64,000 bases of DNA from Priestia aryabhattai B8W22. Lineage in GTDB: Bacteria > Bacillota > Bacilli > Bacillales > Bacillaceae_H. A program made the position numbers and the translations under genes. This document shows, one piece after another, positions 53,787-63,644 of the stretch (positions are counted from its first letter, which is position 1; every line of letters starts with the position of its first letter). Location of the stretch: contig NZ_JYOO01000001.1 of NCBI RefSeq assembly GCF_000956595.1, forward strand, positions 242,218 to 306,217, given 5' to 3'. The notes beneath the pieces are model-generated. The model did no database searches. It was given only the letters and a program-made list of their open reading frames with translations, and was not told the DNA's origin.

Positions 53787-54125
53787 AATCAGAATCTTTC
53801 GTATCGAGCATTTAAAAATAAGTGGGTAGGTCTACCACTTTATCCGCCTAGCATAACGGTAGACTTATTGCATGACGGTCAAGCTACAGTTTACGCATCA
53901 TGGAATGGATCAACAGAAACAGTCGCTTGGCAGGTACTGGCGGGACCAACACCTTTTAAATTAGCAGTAGTGGTATTTACTGCCCCTCGTACTGGATTTG
54001 AAACAGATATTCATGCTGAGACAGCTGGTCCCTATTTTCAAGTGAAAGCATTATACTCCTGCGGGAACGTCATTGGTACATCACCGACTACTTACGTGAA
54101 AATAAGACGAAATAGACGAAAGTGA
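53787..54125 (+). pseudogene. 3' remnant of an arylsulfotransferase (ASST) gene
   Basis: After an in-frame TAA the reading QNLSYRAFKNKWVGLPLYPP, SITVDLLHDGQATVYASWNG and STETVAWQVLAGPTP matches the C-terminal beta-sandwich end of ASST-family proteins (about 400-500 residues). The rest is missing. An ATG within (53868) could in theory start an 85-residue peptide but has no ribosome site. Terminator at 54171. Confidence 0.6.
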
Positions 54126-54170
54126 GCATTAATAATCCTCTATTCGATTTTTAAAAATGTTCTTATACTG

Positions 54171-54207
54171 GATTCCCCCTACTTAGCAAGCCTAAGGTGG
54201 GGGAATC
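54171..54207 (+). terminator. Terminator after the ASST remnant
   Basis: GATTCCCC/GGGGAATC arms with a nested CCTAAGG-like stem, then TTTAATT. Confidence 0.7.
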
Positions 54208-54617
54208 TTTAATTCTTGAAGAATATATTTAAAGCATATTGTAAATTGTATTCATAATTAGTACCAGAATCCCCTTTTTTAAATAATAAGCTTCTGATGA
54301 AAAAGGCAATAAAATTTACAATTCAGCGTTCTTAAGCATTTTTTGAGGTTAGATAAGATAATTCACTAAGTAACTTTTGATTTATAGTTTCATAATAATT
54401 AAGTGGACTTCCTCATAAAATCAATTCAAACTTTACCTTTAACTATGTATCAATATTATTAATTTACATAAAAAAAATTCACTATCTACACCCCTATAAA
54501 ACTATACATCTCGAGGCGTATATTACAAAAACATCCTCATCTAAATGAATATAGCAAAAAATGTTAAGAACAAAGATTTGTTTGCTGTTATAGTGAACGT
54601 AAGGTGGGTGAATGTAA
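54208..54617. other. Intergenic region
   Basis: AT-rich; no gene seen. Upstream region of the AraC-type gene. Confidence 0.4.
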
Positions 54618-55511
54618 ATGAATTATGTAACTTGTATACAGAGAACGCTAGATTACATTGAGGAAAATTTGGAGACACAAATTACTTTAGAGAAATTAGC
54701 AGAAATCGCTTGTTTTTCTCCTTTTCATTATCACCGTGTCTTCCAGGCCATGGTGGGAGAATCTGTGATGGATTACGTGAGAAAACGAAGACTTACACGC
54801 GCAGCAGAACGCTTATTTTTCACAGATGAAAAAGTCATTGATATCGCACTTGATGTTGGTTTCCACTATCAAGAATCATTTAACAGAGCGTTCAAAAAAT
54901 TTTATGATGTTTCACCGAAACAATACCGTAACGCAAGGAGAATATCTGGACCGCTGCGGGGAAAAGCCTACCTAACTACCACACTTTTGTCAGGAGGAAA
55001 TAAGATGGAACCAAGACTAGTCACTAAACCTGCTTTTTATGTCATTGGATATGAGCTAAAAACGAAGAACGAGGGTGGCCAGAATAACAAAGACATTCCT
55101 GAATTTTGGCAACAGTACATGCAAAATAGATTAGGCTCTAAAATCCCCAATCCCCTAAACGAAAACGCGGAGCTTGGCATTTGCACTGATTTTAATCCTG
55201 AAACGGGTGAATTTGTTTATGTAATTGGCATGGAAGTAGAGGAAGGCACTCCAGCGCCTGAAGGAACAGTTTACAGAAGCTTCCCTGAACTAGAATATGC
55301 TGTATTTACTACACCAAAATCAAATGAAGAATCCTTCACTTCTTCTATTCAGTCCACGTGGAATTATGTTTTTACAGAATGGTTCCCTGAATCAGGTTAT
55401 GAGCACTACGGATCAATGGAATTTGAACTGTATGACAAAAGATGCTATGGTTCAGAGAATAAAGAGATCGACATCTACATTCCTGTAAAAAAACAGGCTG
55501 TTAAGGCATAA
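54618..55511 (+). CDS. AraC-family regulator with GyrI-like effector domain
   Basis: 297 residues. Residues 1-105 hold two HTH motifs (LEKLAEIACFSPFHYHRVFQ, VIDIALDVGFHYQESFNRAF, KFYDVSPKQYR). Residues 130-295 form a GyrI/Rob-type ligand-binding domain (LVTKPAFYVIGYELKTKNEG, EFWQQYM, YAVFTTPKSN). This fusion is common in regulators of small-molecule efflux. ATG start. No partner transporter adjacent. Terminator at 55568-55612. Confidence 0.88.
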   Translation: MNYVTCIQRTLDYIEENLETQITLEKLAEIACFSPFHYHRVFQAMVGESVMDYVRKRRLTRAAERLFFTDEKVIDIALDVGFHYQESFNRAFKKFYDVSPKQYRNARRISGPLRGKAYLTTTLLSGGNKMEPRLVTKPAFYVIGYELKTKNEGGQNNKDIPEFWQQYMQNRLGSKIPNPLNENAELGICTDFNPETGEFVYVIGMEVEEGTPAPEGTVYRSFPELEYAVFTTPKSNEESFTSSIQSTWNYVFTEWFPESGYEHYGSMEFELYDKRCYGSENKEIDIYIPVKKQAVKA

Positions 55512-55567
55512 AAGAGAAAAGCATTCCAAGTAGAAATTCACTTATAATGTTGAAAATACTCCTATAC

Positions 55568-55612
55568 AAAAGCCTAATCTCTAATCAATTAAATTTAAGA
55601 GAGGGCTTTTTA
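55568..55612 (+). terminator. Terminator of the AraC gene
   Basis: AAAAGCC/GGCTTTT with inner TCTCT/AGAGA pairing, then TATTCTTTT. Confidence 0.65.
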
Positions 55613-55803
55613 TTCTTTTGCATTTGGAATTTTAGAATCAATCAATATGAATATTCACTTCATTTTTAATTATCGTAATGTACGATACCGGCTATAAAAA
55701 CATCTTATATATTTTTCTCACGTACATATTTTTTACATTTTATAGGAATGATAACGTTACTCGTTGTATAACAAATATTCACTCATATAAAAGGTGGTAA
55801 AAC

Positions 55804-57307
55804 GTGCGACAAAGATATCTTCTGAAAAGCCCTAACAAAGAAAAGACAACAGCTTGTTCAGCAACTCCCTTATATGATGATGTAAAATAAAAATATAGAG
55901 AGACTATTGAACGAATTAGGAAATAGTTCTGATGTATCGTTTCGAATGGTTGAGTCTCCGTATCAAAATACGTTAAAAGCAGCCGTTATTCACCTTGACG
56001 GATTAGCAGATGAAAACATTATAAATGAGAATATCATGACTCCTCTTATTCAGTGGTTTAAAGAAAGTAATCAAGTAGTAACCGTCGAAAAGATAGAAGA
56101 ACAACTACCTCAAATATTGACTGTATCTCAATTGACTATAAAAGAAAATTGGCATGAATTTGTGTCGGCAGTTTTAACTGGTGATACGGTCATACTAATG
56201 AATGGAAGTTCTAAAATTTTCATTGGCAATACAAAAAAACTTCAGTCCCGCGCAGTAACAGAACCAACCAGTCAAACTGTTGTTAGAGGACCTAAAGATA
56301 GTTTCACAGAGAATTTAAGGACTAATACTTCTTTAATACGAGCTAGAATTCAGGATTCTAATTTACGTTTAGACAGCATGAAAATTGGAAGCGTAACCCA
56401 AACAGATATAGGGATCATGTATATTCAAGGGAATGCAGATAAACGAATTGTAGAGGAAGTCAAAGAACGTTTAAAAGAGATTAAGGTAGATGGGGTCCTC
56501 GAGTCGAACTATATTGAGGAATTTATCCGGGATGATAGGACAACTATTTTTCCACTTCTATTAAATACGGAACGACCTGATGCCGTTGTAGGAAATTTAT
56601 TAGAGGGCCGAATTGCTATTATTGTACAAGGAACACCTTTTGTATTAATTGCGCCCGCTATTTTTTCTCAATTTTTTCAGTCTCCCGAAGATTATTATCA
56701 AAATTATTACATTTCTTCCTTTTTAAGGATCTTGAGATTTAGTTCTTTTTTTCTTTCTATGTATGCGTCTGCTATCTATTTAGCATTGATTACGCATCAT
56801 CAGGGACTCATTCCAAACACATTAATGGTCAGCTTAATGGCTCAAAGAGAAAGAGTTCCTTTTCCAGCAATTGTAGAAATGTTAGTGATGGAACTAGCTT
56901 TTGAGATGTTGCGAGAGGCAGGAATCCGAATGCCTAGAGCAATCGGACCAGCAGTTTCAATCGTAGGAGCACTGATTTTAGGTCAAGCAGCTGTAGAAGC
57001 AGGTTTTGTATCAGCTGCTGTTGTGATCATTGTTGCTATTTCTGCCATCAGCAATTTTACACTGCCATCTACTAGCATTGTCAATGCGGCCCGTGGTTTT
57101 CGATTTATCCTGATTATAGTTTCAGCATTTATTGGCTTATATGGAATTTTGCTTATGACCTTATGTATATGTCTTCATATAAGTAGTCTAAGATCTTTCG
57201 GTATTCCCTATTTTTCTCCTTTTGCTCCCTTTGATTTTAAAGAGCAAAAGGATGCGTTAGCTCGATTCTCTTTACCATCTCTTTTAAGAAAACAACAAAA
57301 TAAATAG
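55804..57307 (+). pseudogene. Germinant receptor subunit A (GerA family), frameshifted near the N-terminus
   Basis: A GTG at 55804 with AAGGTGG upstream opens VRQRYLLKSPNKEKTTACSA ... LYDDVK and stops at 55888. A second frame starts KNIERLLNELGNSSDVSF and runs to 57307 (ORF from TTG 55907, 466 residues). Removing one T from the AAAATAAAAA run at about 55888 joins them exactly (DDVKKNIERLLNELG). The long frame has the GerA cytoplasmic N-domain and five helices (PRAIGPAVSIVGALILGQAA). GerA subunits sense nutrients in the spore inner membrane. Reinitiation at the TTG might give a shortened product. Part of a three-gene A-C-B operon. Confidence 0.8.
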
Positions 57308-57337
57308 AAACCACATAAAGATGAATGAGGATAAAAA

Positions 57338-58531
57338 ATGAAAAGTTACCTTTCACTTTTATGGATCACTGCCCTTTGTTTATGCGTTTCAGGGTGTTCG
57401 AATTATCGAGAATTGAACCAAATAGGAGTCATCATAGGATTGGGAATTGATGAGAATAAAAATTCGGAAGAACCCTATAAAGTAACCTATCAGATTATTA
57501 ACCCAAGTGGTTTGTCACAAGGCAGTTCGTCGGGAGGACAAGGTCTTCCTGTCATTAATTACACAGTAACTGCCAAAACGTTAGTGGAAGCATTAAAAAA
57601 AGCCTCTGTCGTCATTCCAAGAGAACATATTACTTCTCATCTTTCGCTTATCGTTGTAGGTGAAAAGTTAGCAAGAAATGACCTTAGCTTATTATTTGAT
57701 GCCTTGGATCGAGGCAAGCAAGCCCGTACAAGTATTCCAGTTTTTATTGCACGTGATGGAACTGCTGAGAAATTGCTCGGTGTAATTGAACCTTTCGAGG
57801 TTACTCCAGTCAAAAGTATCCTAAGTACAACCCAGAACAATCAAAAAATGTACGGAATAGTTAGTAATGTACAAGCATATGAAGTTATTTCTATGCTTTT
57901 GAGTGAGGGAAAAGATCTATCTCTTCCTGGAATCACCATTAACAAGCCCTCTCAGAAGGCAGAAGAAGCAGGCAATTTAGACAATACCAGCCCAAGTGCT
58001 ATGCAGGTAAACGGATTAGCCATGTTTAGAAAAGGAAAATTAGTTCGATGGCTAGATGGCGATGAGGCTCGATCTGTTCAACTTATTACGTCTGAAGTGA
58101 AAAGCACAGCCCTTGTTTTCCCTTGTAATATAAATGGGAATATCACAGTTACAGCGACTGGAATAAAAGGCCAAATAAAAACAGCAATCCGCCGTGGACA
58201 ACCTTTCATTCATACAGACTTGAACATAATGGGAGAAATTACGGAAATATCATGCCAAAAAGATTTAAGCAACCCTAAGGTATTAAAAGAGTTGGAAAAA
58301 GAAGTCCAAAAGGAAATACAAAAGGAAATTACAAAAACTATTCACATCGCACAAAAAGAAAAGGCAGATATATTTGGCTTTGGTGATAGCTTGTCTCGAA
58401 CTAACCCCAGTTATTGGCGCCAGCATAAACAGAATTGGGAGAATCTATTTTCAAGCGCTAAGATATCCACGAATGTGAACGTCAGTATTGTAAATACCGG
58501 AATGCGGACAAATCCTTATGAGGTAAATTAA
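57338..58531 (+). CDS. Germinant receptor subunit C, Ger(x)C lipoprotein
   Basis: 397 residues. A signal peptide with lipobox (LCLCVSGC) anchors it to the spore inner membrane. GerC pattern: YRELNQIGVIIGLGIDENKN, KTLVEALKKASVVIPREHIT and a C-terminal ISTNVNVSIVNTGM. ATG with GAGGAT upstream, 30 bp after the A gene. The only intact gene of the operon. Confidence 0.9.
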   Translation: MKSYLSLLWITALCLCVSGCSNYRELNQIGVIIGLGIDENKNSEEPYKVTYQIINPSGLSQGSSSGGQGLPVINYTVTAKTLVEALKKASVVIPREHITSHLSLIVVGEKLARNDLSLLFDALDRGKQARTSIPVFIARDGTAEKLLGVIEPFEVTPVKSILSTTQNNQKMYGIVSNVQAYEVISMLLSEGKDLSLPGITINKPSQKAEEAGNLDNTSPSAMQVNGLAMFRKGKLVRWLDGDEARSVQLITSEVKSTALVFPCNINGNITVTATGIKGQIKTAIRRGQPFIHTDLNIMGEITEISCQKDLSNPKVLKELEKEVQKEIQKEITKTIHIAQKEKADIFGFGDSLSRTNPSYWRQHKQNWENLFSSAKISTNVNVSIVNTGMRTNPYEVN

Positions 58532-58550
58532 ATGAGGAGCTGAAAAAGCA

Positions 58551-59658
58551 TTGACTAAAATAAAAATCGATGGGTTTCAACTATTTTGTATGATGTTTAT
58601 CTTTATATTAGGCAGTACGTTACTTTTAGATATCGGAAAGGCTGCTAAGCAAGATGCATGGATAGTCCCCCTTTTAGCTACTATTTTTGGATGTGTACTT
58701 ACTGTATTTAGTGTATATCTCCTTATACAAGAGATACCCTAACATTCCTTTGACCGGCTATCTCATTAAAATCTGGGGTAAATATGTAGGCAGTGCTATC
58801 AGCTTTTGTTATATTATATATTTTGTTTATATTGCTTCCAGAGTACTGCGTGATTTTGAAGAATTACTAATTAGCTCTTCTTACTATGTTACATCAATTA
58901 TTACGCTGGGCATATGCATGACCTTTGTGTTAATTTATAGTATTCACTTAGGAATAGAAGCATTCGCACGAGTTACATGCCTATGTTTTGTTGTTATTTT
59001 ACTGACTCTTTTTATATTAAATGTTTTGTATGTAGTGAGAGGCTATATCAAAGTGGAGAACCTTCAACCTGTATTAGCAAATGGATGGGGAAACATAGGG
59101 AAAGAGTTAGTCCCTCTTGGTATTACTGTTCCTTTCGGGGAATTGATTACCTTCACTATGATTCTTCCTTATTTGAATAAAAAAAGTCAGGCTGCAATAA
59201 TTGGGTTATCCGCCATTATATCAGGAGGAATTGTCTTAACCATTAACTCGATTATTCTTTTGTGTGTACTCGGACCAGAGACTGTTTTAAGATCCTCTTT
59301 CCCGGCTCTTACAGCTGTGAGTTACATTAACATAGCTAGTTTTATTCAAAGGTTGGATACCTTTATTCTTATTCTTATGGTCATTTTAGGTTTTGTTAAG
59401 ATAACCATCTATTTCTTTTGTGCAGTGATTGGCGCGGCTGATTTGTTTCGAATGAAATCTTCTGTTACAAACATTTATTTAATTGGCGGTGTCATTTTTT
59501 TCTCCTCACTGATGATTGCTCCTAGTTACCAAGCTCATATAAATGAAGGACTCAAAATTGTTCCTTATTTACTACACCTCCCTTTTCATATAGCAATTCC
59601 TATTCTATTGCTGATTACAGCATATATAAAACAAAAAATAAAGCCTGCCCTTTCATGA
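58551..59658 (+). pseudogene. Germinant receptor subunit B (GerB family), frameshifted
   Basis: The frame from TTG 58551 gives MTKIKIDGFQLFCMMFIFIL and on to VFSVYLLIQEIP, ending at 58742. The overlapping frame (from 58687) continues LYKRYPNIPLTGYLIKIWGK to 59658. GerB proteins have about 365 residues and read ...YLYKRYPN at this point. Dropping one base within CTCCTTA (about 58712) joins the frames. The remaining ten-helix APC-type domain (GITVPFGELITFTMILPYLN) is otherwise complete. With the shifted A gene, the receptor is probably non-functional. Confidence 0.82.
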
Positions 59659-59670
59659 CAAGGGAGGCTA

Positions 59671-59880
59671 TTATTTTTTAAAAACAGGAAAAATGCTAAC
59701 AGTAAGGAATATCAAAGCAAATAAAATAACTAAAAAATAATCTTCCCCACGGGCAATTACAAAATATTGTTTTAGGTTATAAAACGATTGAAACATATAG
59801 TTTCCCTGAAAAACGTCGATGAATACAATAAGAACATAAGCCCCCAGCAAAATGCATAAGGATGGAATTATTTTAGCCAT
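59671..59880 (-). CDS. Small membrane protein
   Basis: 69 residues, two membrane helices (IIPSLCILLGAYVLIVFIDV, DYFLVILFALIFLTVSIFPV). The ATG at 59880 has AAGGTGAGG upstream; the frame is open to 60039. It converges with the germination operon. No family recognised. Confidence 0.6.
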   Translation of the reverse strand: MAKIIPSLCILLGAYVLIVFIDVFQGNYMFQSFYNLKQYFVIARGEDYFLVILFALIFLTVSIFPVFKK

Positions 59881-60064
59881 TATATCAGCCTCACCTTTTT
59901 CTTTTAAATTGCGGTAAATAATATAAAAATATACAAGGCGTCTATGAGATTTAATAATATTTATTAAATGATGAAAAATAATTGATTTTCTGCAAAGCAA
60001 TCTGTTATAAAAATTTAATGCAACAAGAATTGTGGACAATGAGCTCTAAGGAGCTTTGTTCACC

Positions 60065-60496
60065 CTAACTCACACTTCTATTTTTGTGAATTCTTAATAA
60101 ATAGTATGAGCCTAGAAAAAGTAATCCCACATTTGTATAAACATAAAAGATAGATCCATACCAAACATTCTTTTGAGCCAATGAATCAAAAACATAATGA
60201 AAAGAGTGGTATAGCGCTACATAGATTAAACAAAGATTCCAGAAAATATTTTCTTCTCTAGAATAAATCTCTCTTAGTAATAAAAGAATGATCCACCAAA
60301 ACACAAGTATGGATGATGTACTGAGTAAGTTAATTGGATAAGTCTTATAGTAAAAGAAATACGCGCTGCTATAAAATAAAAGCAGCGATAATACGAACAT
60401 GAATAATGGTTTTCTAGAGTGTTTATTAGTAATAAAAAAGTATAAGCCAACTAAAACGGCAATAAAAAAGTAAAAACAATTAAACAGATTTCCCAT
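60065..60496 (-). CDS. Membrane protein
   Basis: 143 residues, about five hydrophobic segments (FYFFIAVLVGLYFFI, LFMFVLSLLLFYSSAYFFYY, NVGLLFLGSYYLLRIH). The ATG at 60496 has GAGG six bases upstream; the TTG at 60508 overlaps it. No family recognised. Confidence 0.65.
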   Translation of the reverse strand: MGNLFNCFYFFIAVLVGLYFFITNKHSRKPLFMFVLSLLLFYSSAYFFYYKTYPINLLSTSSILVFWWIILLLLREIYSREENIFWNLCLIYVALYHSFHYVFDSLAQKNVWYGSIFYVYTNVGLLFLGSYYLLRIHKNRSVS

Positions 60497-60584
60497 CTTA
60501 AACCTCAAAATCTTTATAATTTAATACTATGATATTTAAATTTCTAATAAATTATTTTATGTATTGGGTCAAAAACACGGCACT

Positions 60585-60767
60585 TTATGCTTCCTTCCCT
60601 CTTTTATATGTATAATACTCAAAAACAGCAATCCCAAAGGAAACTCCAATAGCAGTTGGAAATGCTGTTAAAAGATTAAAATTAGAAGTAAACAGAATAT
60701 TAATCATTAAGTTTCCTCCAAAGAAGATTAAAAAATATACAAAGAATTTCAAAATAACTTTTTTCAA
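60585..60767 (-). CDS. Small membrane protein
   Basis: 60 residues, two membrane helices with a basic end (EYYTYKRGKEA). TTG start with AGGG upstream. It resembles unnamed Bacillus two-helix proteins. Weakly supported start. Confidence 0.5.
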   Translation of the reverse strand: MKKVILKFFVYFLIFFGGNLMINILFTSNFNLLTAFPTAIGVSFGIAVFEYYTYKRGKEA

Positions 60768-60893
60768 GAACTACCCTACTTTCATAGATTTCGTTTAAAT
60801 TGACTGCTGATTCAATCAACACAGATTTTAAAAATTACGAAATTATAAATATAACCAATATATGATTATATTACCATAAATTTTTACTGGCCA

Positions 60894-60931
60894 TAAAAAA
60901 AACCTCTTTAAAAATAGAGGTTCTTTTTTTA
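60894..60931. terminator. Terminator-like hairpin
   Basis: AAAAAAAACCTCT ... AGAGGTTCTTTTTTT; bidirectional. It can end the unit transcribed from the left or right. Confidence 0.75.
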
Positions 60932-61022
60932 TAACAGACAAGATATTTAGTTACTGTAATAACAAGAATTAAAGTTTCATTTGCAAGCTTTAATAAAGAT
61001 AATCCTCTAATCCTCTTACTAC

Positions 61023-61574
61023 CTATAGCTTCTCTACCAATTCATCAACATGGACACAAGTGAATCCTTTTGTTTGCACTGTTTTTAATACATCTCTTAA
61101 CGCATTAATTGTGTTTCTTGGAGCTTCAGATTCCGCCCCGAGCGTATCTCCGCAGTCGTGCAGCAAAATGACGTCTCCGCCTTTTATGTTCGCTAGACGT
61201 TGTTTAATCTTTTCGCTTCCGCCAGAGGTTCGCCAATCTTCCGCCATGATTGACCATAGAATAATCTTATATTTACCTCTTCTAATAAAATCGAAAAGGT
61301 TGAGCATTCCCCAAGGCGGGCGATAATAAATAGGTGTGACTCCAGCGATAGATTTAATCACCTTGGCTGTATTTTTAAGTCCATTTCTAACTTTCCAAGG
61401 CGACATAAACCAGTTGGAGTGATGTACGTAGTTATGAATTCCGATTAAGTGCCCTTCATTATGCATGCGCTGAATCAGTTCAGGGTACTTTTTTGCTTTA
61501 GTACCGACCACAAAAAAGGTTGCCTTCACCTCGTTTTTCTTCAATAGTTCTTCATGAGAAAAAAACACCTCCAA
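61023..61574 (-). pseudogene. 5'-truncated polysaccharide deacetylase (NodB domain without motif 1)
   Basis: The frame gives 183 residues from a TTG without ribosome site. It contains KATFFVVGTKAKKYPELIQR, motif 2 (IGIHNYVHHS with the metal histidines), motif 3 RPPWG and LLHDCGD. The catalytic TFDDG motif that should precede KATFF by about 20 residues is missing; the sequence upstream (KLITRYGLPSSHLEVFF) does not contain it and an in-frame TAA follows further up. A whole NodB protein would have 220-270 residues. Probably inactive. Confidence 0.7.
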
Positions 61575-61654
61575 GTGACTGCTCGGTAATCCATACCTAG
61601 TTATCAGCTTGAAAGTGTTTTTTATTTATATAAAATCAGAGCCTGTCCAAATTA

Positions 61655-61888
61655 TTAACAATTGCGTTTTCTTAATCTGCGAACGCTGATACTTTCTAAA
61701 CTAGTCGTATTTCTATTACCTGAATTATCTTCCCATACTAAAAATCCGCCTTCTGCTCGAATAAACGTACCATTTCCATCAAGTTGTCTTCCAGCAGAAA
61801 AAACTTGAATTTTATCTCCTCTTCGAAAATTATCTACTATAGAGCGAGATTGAGATGTACGACGATCTCCACTACGACGTCCTGGCAT
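61655..61888 (-). CDS. Small basic protein, possible SH3/Sm-like barrel
   Basis: 77 residues. A basic N-terminal arm (MPGRRSGDRRTSQSRSIVDN) precedes a beta-rich part (GTFIRAEGGFLVWEDNSGNR, TTSLESISVRRLRKRN). The ribosome site AAGGAGGTGA is perfect. It recalls small spore-associated proteins of Bacillus, but I cannot name it. Confidence 0.6.
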   Translation of the reverse strand: MPGRRSGDRRTSQSRSIVDNFRRGDKIQVFSAGRQLDGNGTFIRAEGGFLVWEDNSGNRNTTSLESISVRRLRKRNC

Positions 61889-61909
61889 AACTTCACCTCC
61901 TTATACGTT

Positions 61910-62240
61910 TATAGTACATACTATGAAAAAAACGAAAATTGGCATAAGCAAAGCGCGTAAAATCACAAAAAATATTTTACCAATTTAAAATTTGGCATAT
62001 CTGTCCATAGTATTTCTGCAATCTCTCTTACATTCATTCCTAGTGAGTATAATGCCTCTTTCTAGAGCACATATAAAAAGCTAGCCTTTAGTACGTAACG
62101 GTCGTTTTTGTTACCGCAATTCAAAACTACACTGAACCTCTTTCATCTCGTAACACTGTTGTTGCATTGATTTATTGACTATAAGATATGATTAAGGTGT
62201 CCGGTGTATATAGTCTAAAAAGTTGTATCTTTTAAACACA
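61910..62240. other. Intergenic region
   Basis: No gene seen. It holds the upstream region of the 61655-61888 gene (minus strand). Confidence 0.4.
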
Positions 62241-62270
62241 AAAAAAGAACCCTCCACAATAGGAGGGTTC
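62241..62270 (-). terminator. Terminator of the GNAT stub/phosphotransferase unit
   Basis: GAACCCTCC-ACAATA-GGAGGGTTC; the minus-strand 3' side is followed by TTTTTTT. Confidence 0.8.
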
Positions 62271-62402
62271 AAACAGGGTAAGTAAGAAAAAGAAATATAC
62301 ATGCATGTTCCTGGGGGGCACTACGCTTGTATAATCAACTTATACCCGCTATTCACTGATTGAAACCGTTAAAAACATTTCAAATAAAAATTAATAGTTA
62401 AT

Positions 62403-62549
62403 CTATTGAATACAATTATTTGTCTTTAAGCTATGTATAATACAGTCTTCATAAAGCCTTAAATTCTCTTTACTCGCCCACTTACGCTGAATATATTCAA
62501 TAGCTTTGTCTTTGTACTCTACCTGTTCTCTAATATTAATAATTCGCAT
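62403..62549 (-). pseudogene. N-terminal stub of a GNAT acetyltransferase
   Basis: 48 residues: MRIINIREQVEYKDKAIEYI followed by QRKWASKENLRLYEDCIIHS. This resembles the first part of a GNAT family (about 150 residues) where catalytic acetyl-CoA motifs come later and are absent here. ATG with GAGGAG 8 nt upstream. The frame stops at TNNCIQ. A truncated copy, possibly still translated. Confidence 0.55.
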
Positions 62550-62571
62550 GACCAGGGCTCCTCTATTAAAA

Positions 62572-63363
62572 TTAAATCCATTCTTTCCTATGTTCATAAA
62601 TGAATTTGATATCGTTTTGATAATGCTCAAGATGCCCTTCGTCTATCATTTTTTGAAACGCAATATCACCATCATTGGCTTTTCTTGTGATTGTTTTACA
62701 TAACCCCTCTAATCGCAGCAATACCATTTCTAAATAACCTTCCTGTAATTCTTCGCCATAAGATTCAAAAAATAATTTCACTCTTCGCTTTCTATGTTGA
62801 GCATGCTGTGATGAATTATAATGAATTTTCTCACCTGTTTCAGAAAGATAAAATCTACTCAAAGGGACGCACGTATAAAGAGTATAAGCGATGTCCCAAA
62901 GTCTTGGCCCAGGTGCTGCAACATCAAAATCAATAATTCCTGTTGGTCTCTCATCATTAAAAATAATGTTGTATATAGCAAAATCATTATGACATAGTAT
63001 TTCAAATGGTTTAGGCGTGTTATCTATTGATTTCCAGCTGTCATCAAATAAAAAATCACTCACTGAATCATGATAAAGACGGAGCATTTTCCCTATTTCT
63101 ATCAAAACATCATCGGACCACATATATTTCTTCAAGGGATAATTACCAGCTTCACCTTCAATAAATGACAAGACCTCTCTCCCTTTTTCGTCAATGCCTA
63201 AAAATTTTGGTGCATAACTAAACCCCTTGTTTTCTAAATGCTTTAATAGCTTATGAAATTTATGACTATCTGATTTTAATTCTCGTCGTACAGTATCTCC
63301 CGAGCGATAAACGTTAGAGACATTCCCTCCTGTTAGCACTTCTTCGTCCTCAAAGCCTGACAT
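62572..63363 (-). CDS. Aminoglycoside-phosphotransferase-like (APH) kinase
   Basis: 263 residues. The catalytic loop CHNDFAIYNIIF (HxDxxxxN) and the metal-binding IIDFDVAAPGPRLWDIA are seen. APH-fold kinases phosphorylate aminoglycosides, choline, homoserine or other small molecules; a resistance role is not implied. ATG at 63363 with AGGGGGA upstream; the frame is open to 63429. The GNAT stub begins 22 bp after its stop. Confidence 0.82.
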   Translation of the reverse strand: MSGFEDEEVLTGGNVSNVYRSGDTVRRELKSDSHKFHKLLKHLENKGFSYAPKFLGIDEKGREVLSFIEGEAGNYPLKKYMWSDDVLIEIGKMLRLYHDSVSDFLFDDSWKSIDNTPKPFEILCHNDFAIYNIIFNDERPTGIIDFDVAAPGPRLWDIAYTLYTCVPLSRFYLSETGEKIHYNSSQHAQHRKRRVKLFFESYGEELQEGYLEMVLLRLEGLCKTITRKANDGDIAFQKMIDEGHLEHYQNDIKFIYEHRKEWI

Positions 63364-63560
63364 ATAAATATTCCCCCTGAATATACCCGATTTGTCGTCA
63401 ATAAGTGAAAGTGATAAAACATTCATCATAATAAGATACCTTATTTTACTACTGATTTAGAAAAGCTCGTACTTTTTCTTTTATAGCCCATCAACAATCT
63501 TGAGACTGACTGATAAGGTGTAGAAACTCGGTTATCGTCATGTTACGTTACATTATAAAA

Positions 63561-63588
63561 AAGAATCTTCATTCGAAGATCCTTTTAA
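63561..63588 (-). terminator. Terminator of the SDR gene
   Basis: GGATCTTC-GAAT-GAAGATTC on the minus strand followed by TTTTTT. Confidence 0.75.
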
Positions 63589-63644
63589 CTGCTTGTTTCA
63601 TACAAAAATTTCCTAAAAAAGTGGAAGACTACTACTATGTTAAA

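Noticed and set aside
53619..53800. Minus-strand open stretch rich in Lys and Glu
   Set aside because: No start codon with ribosome site and no family; overlaps the ASST remnant.
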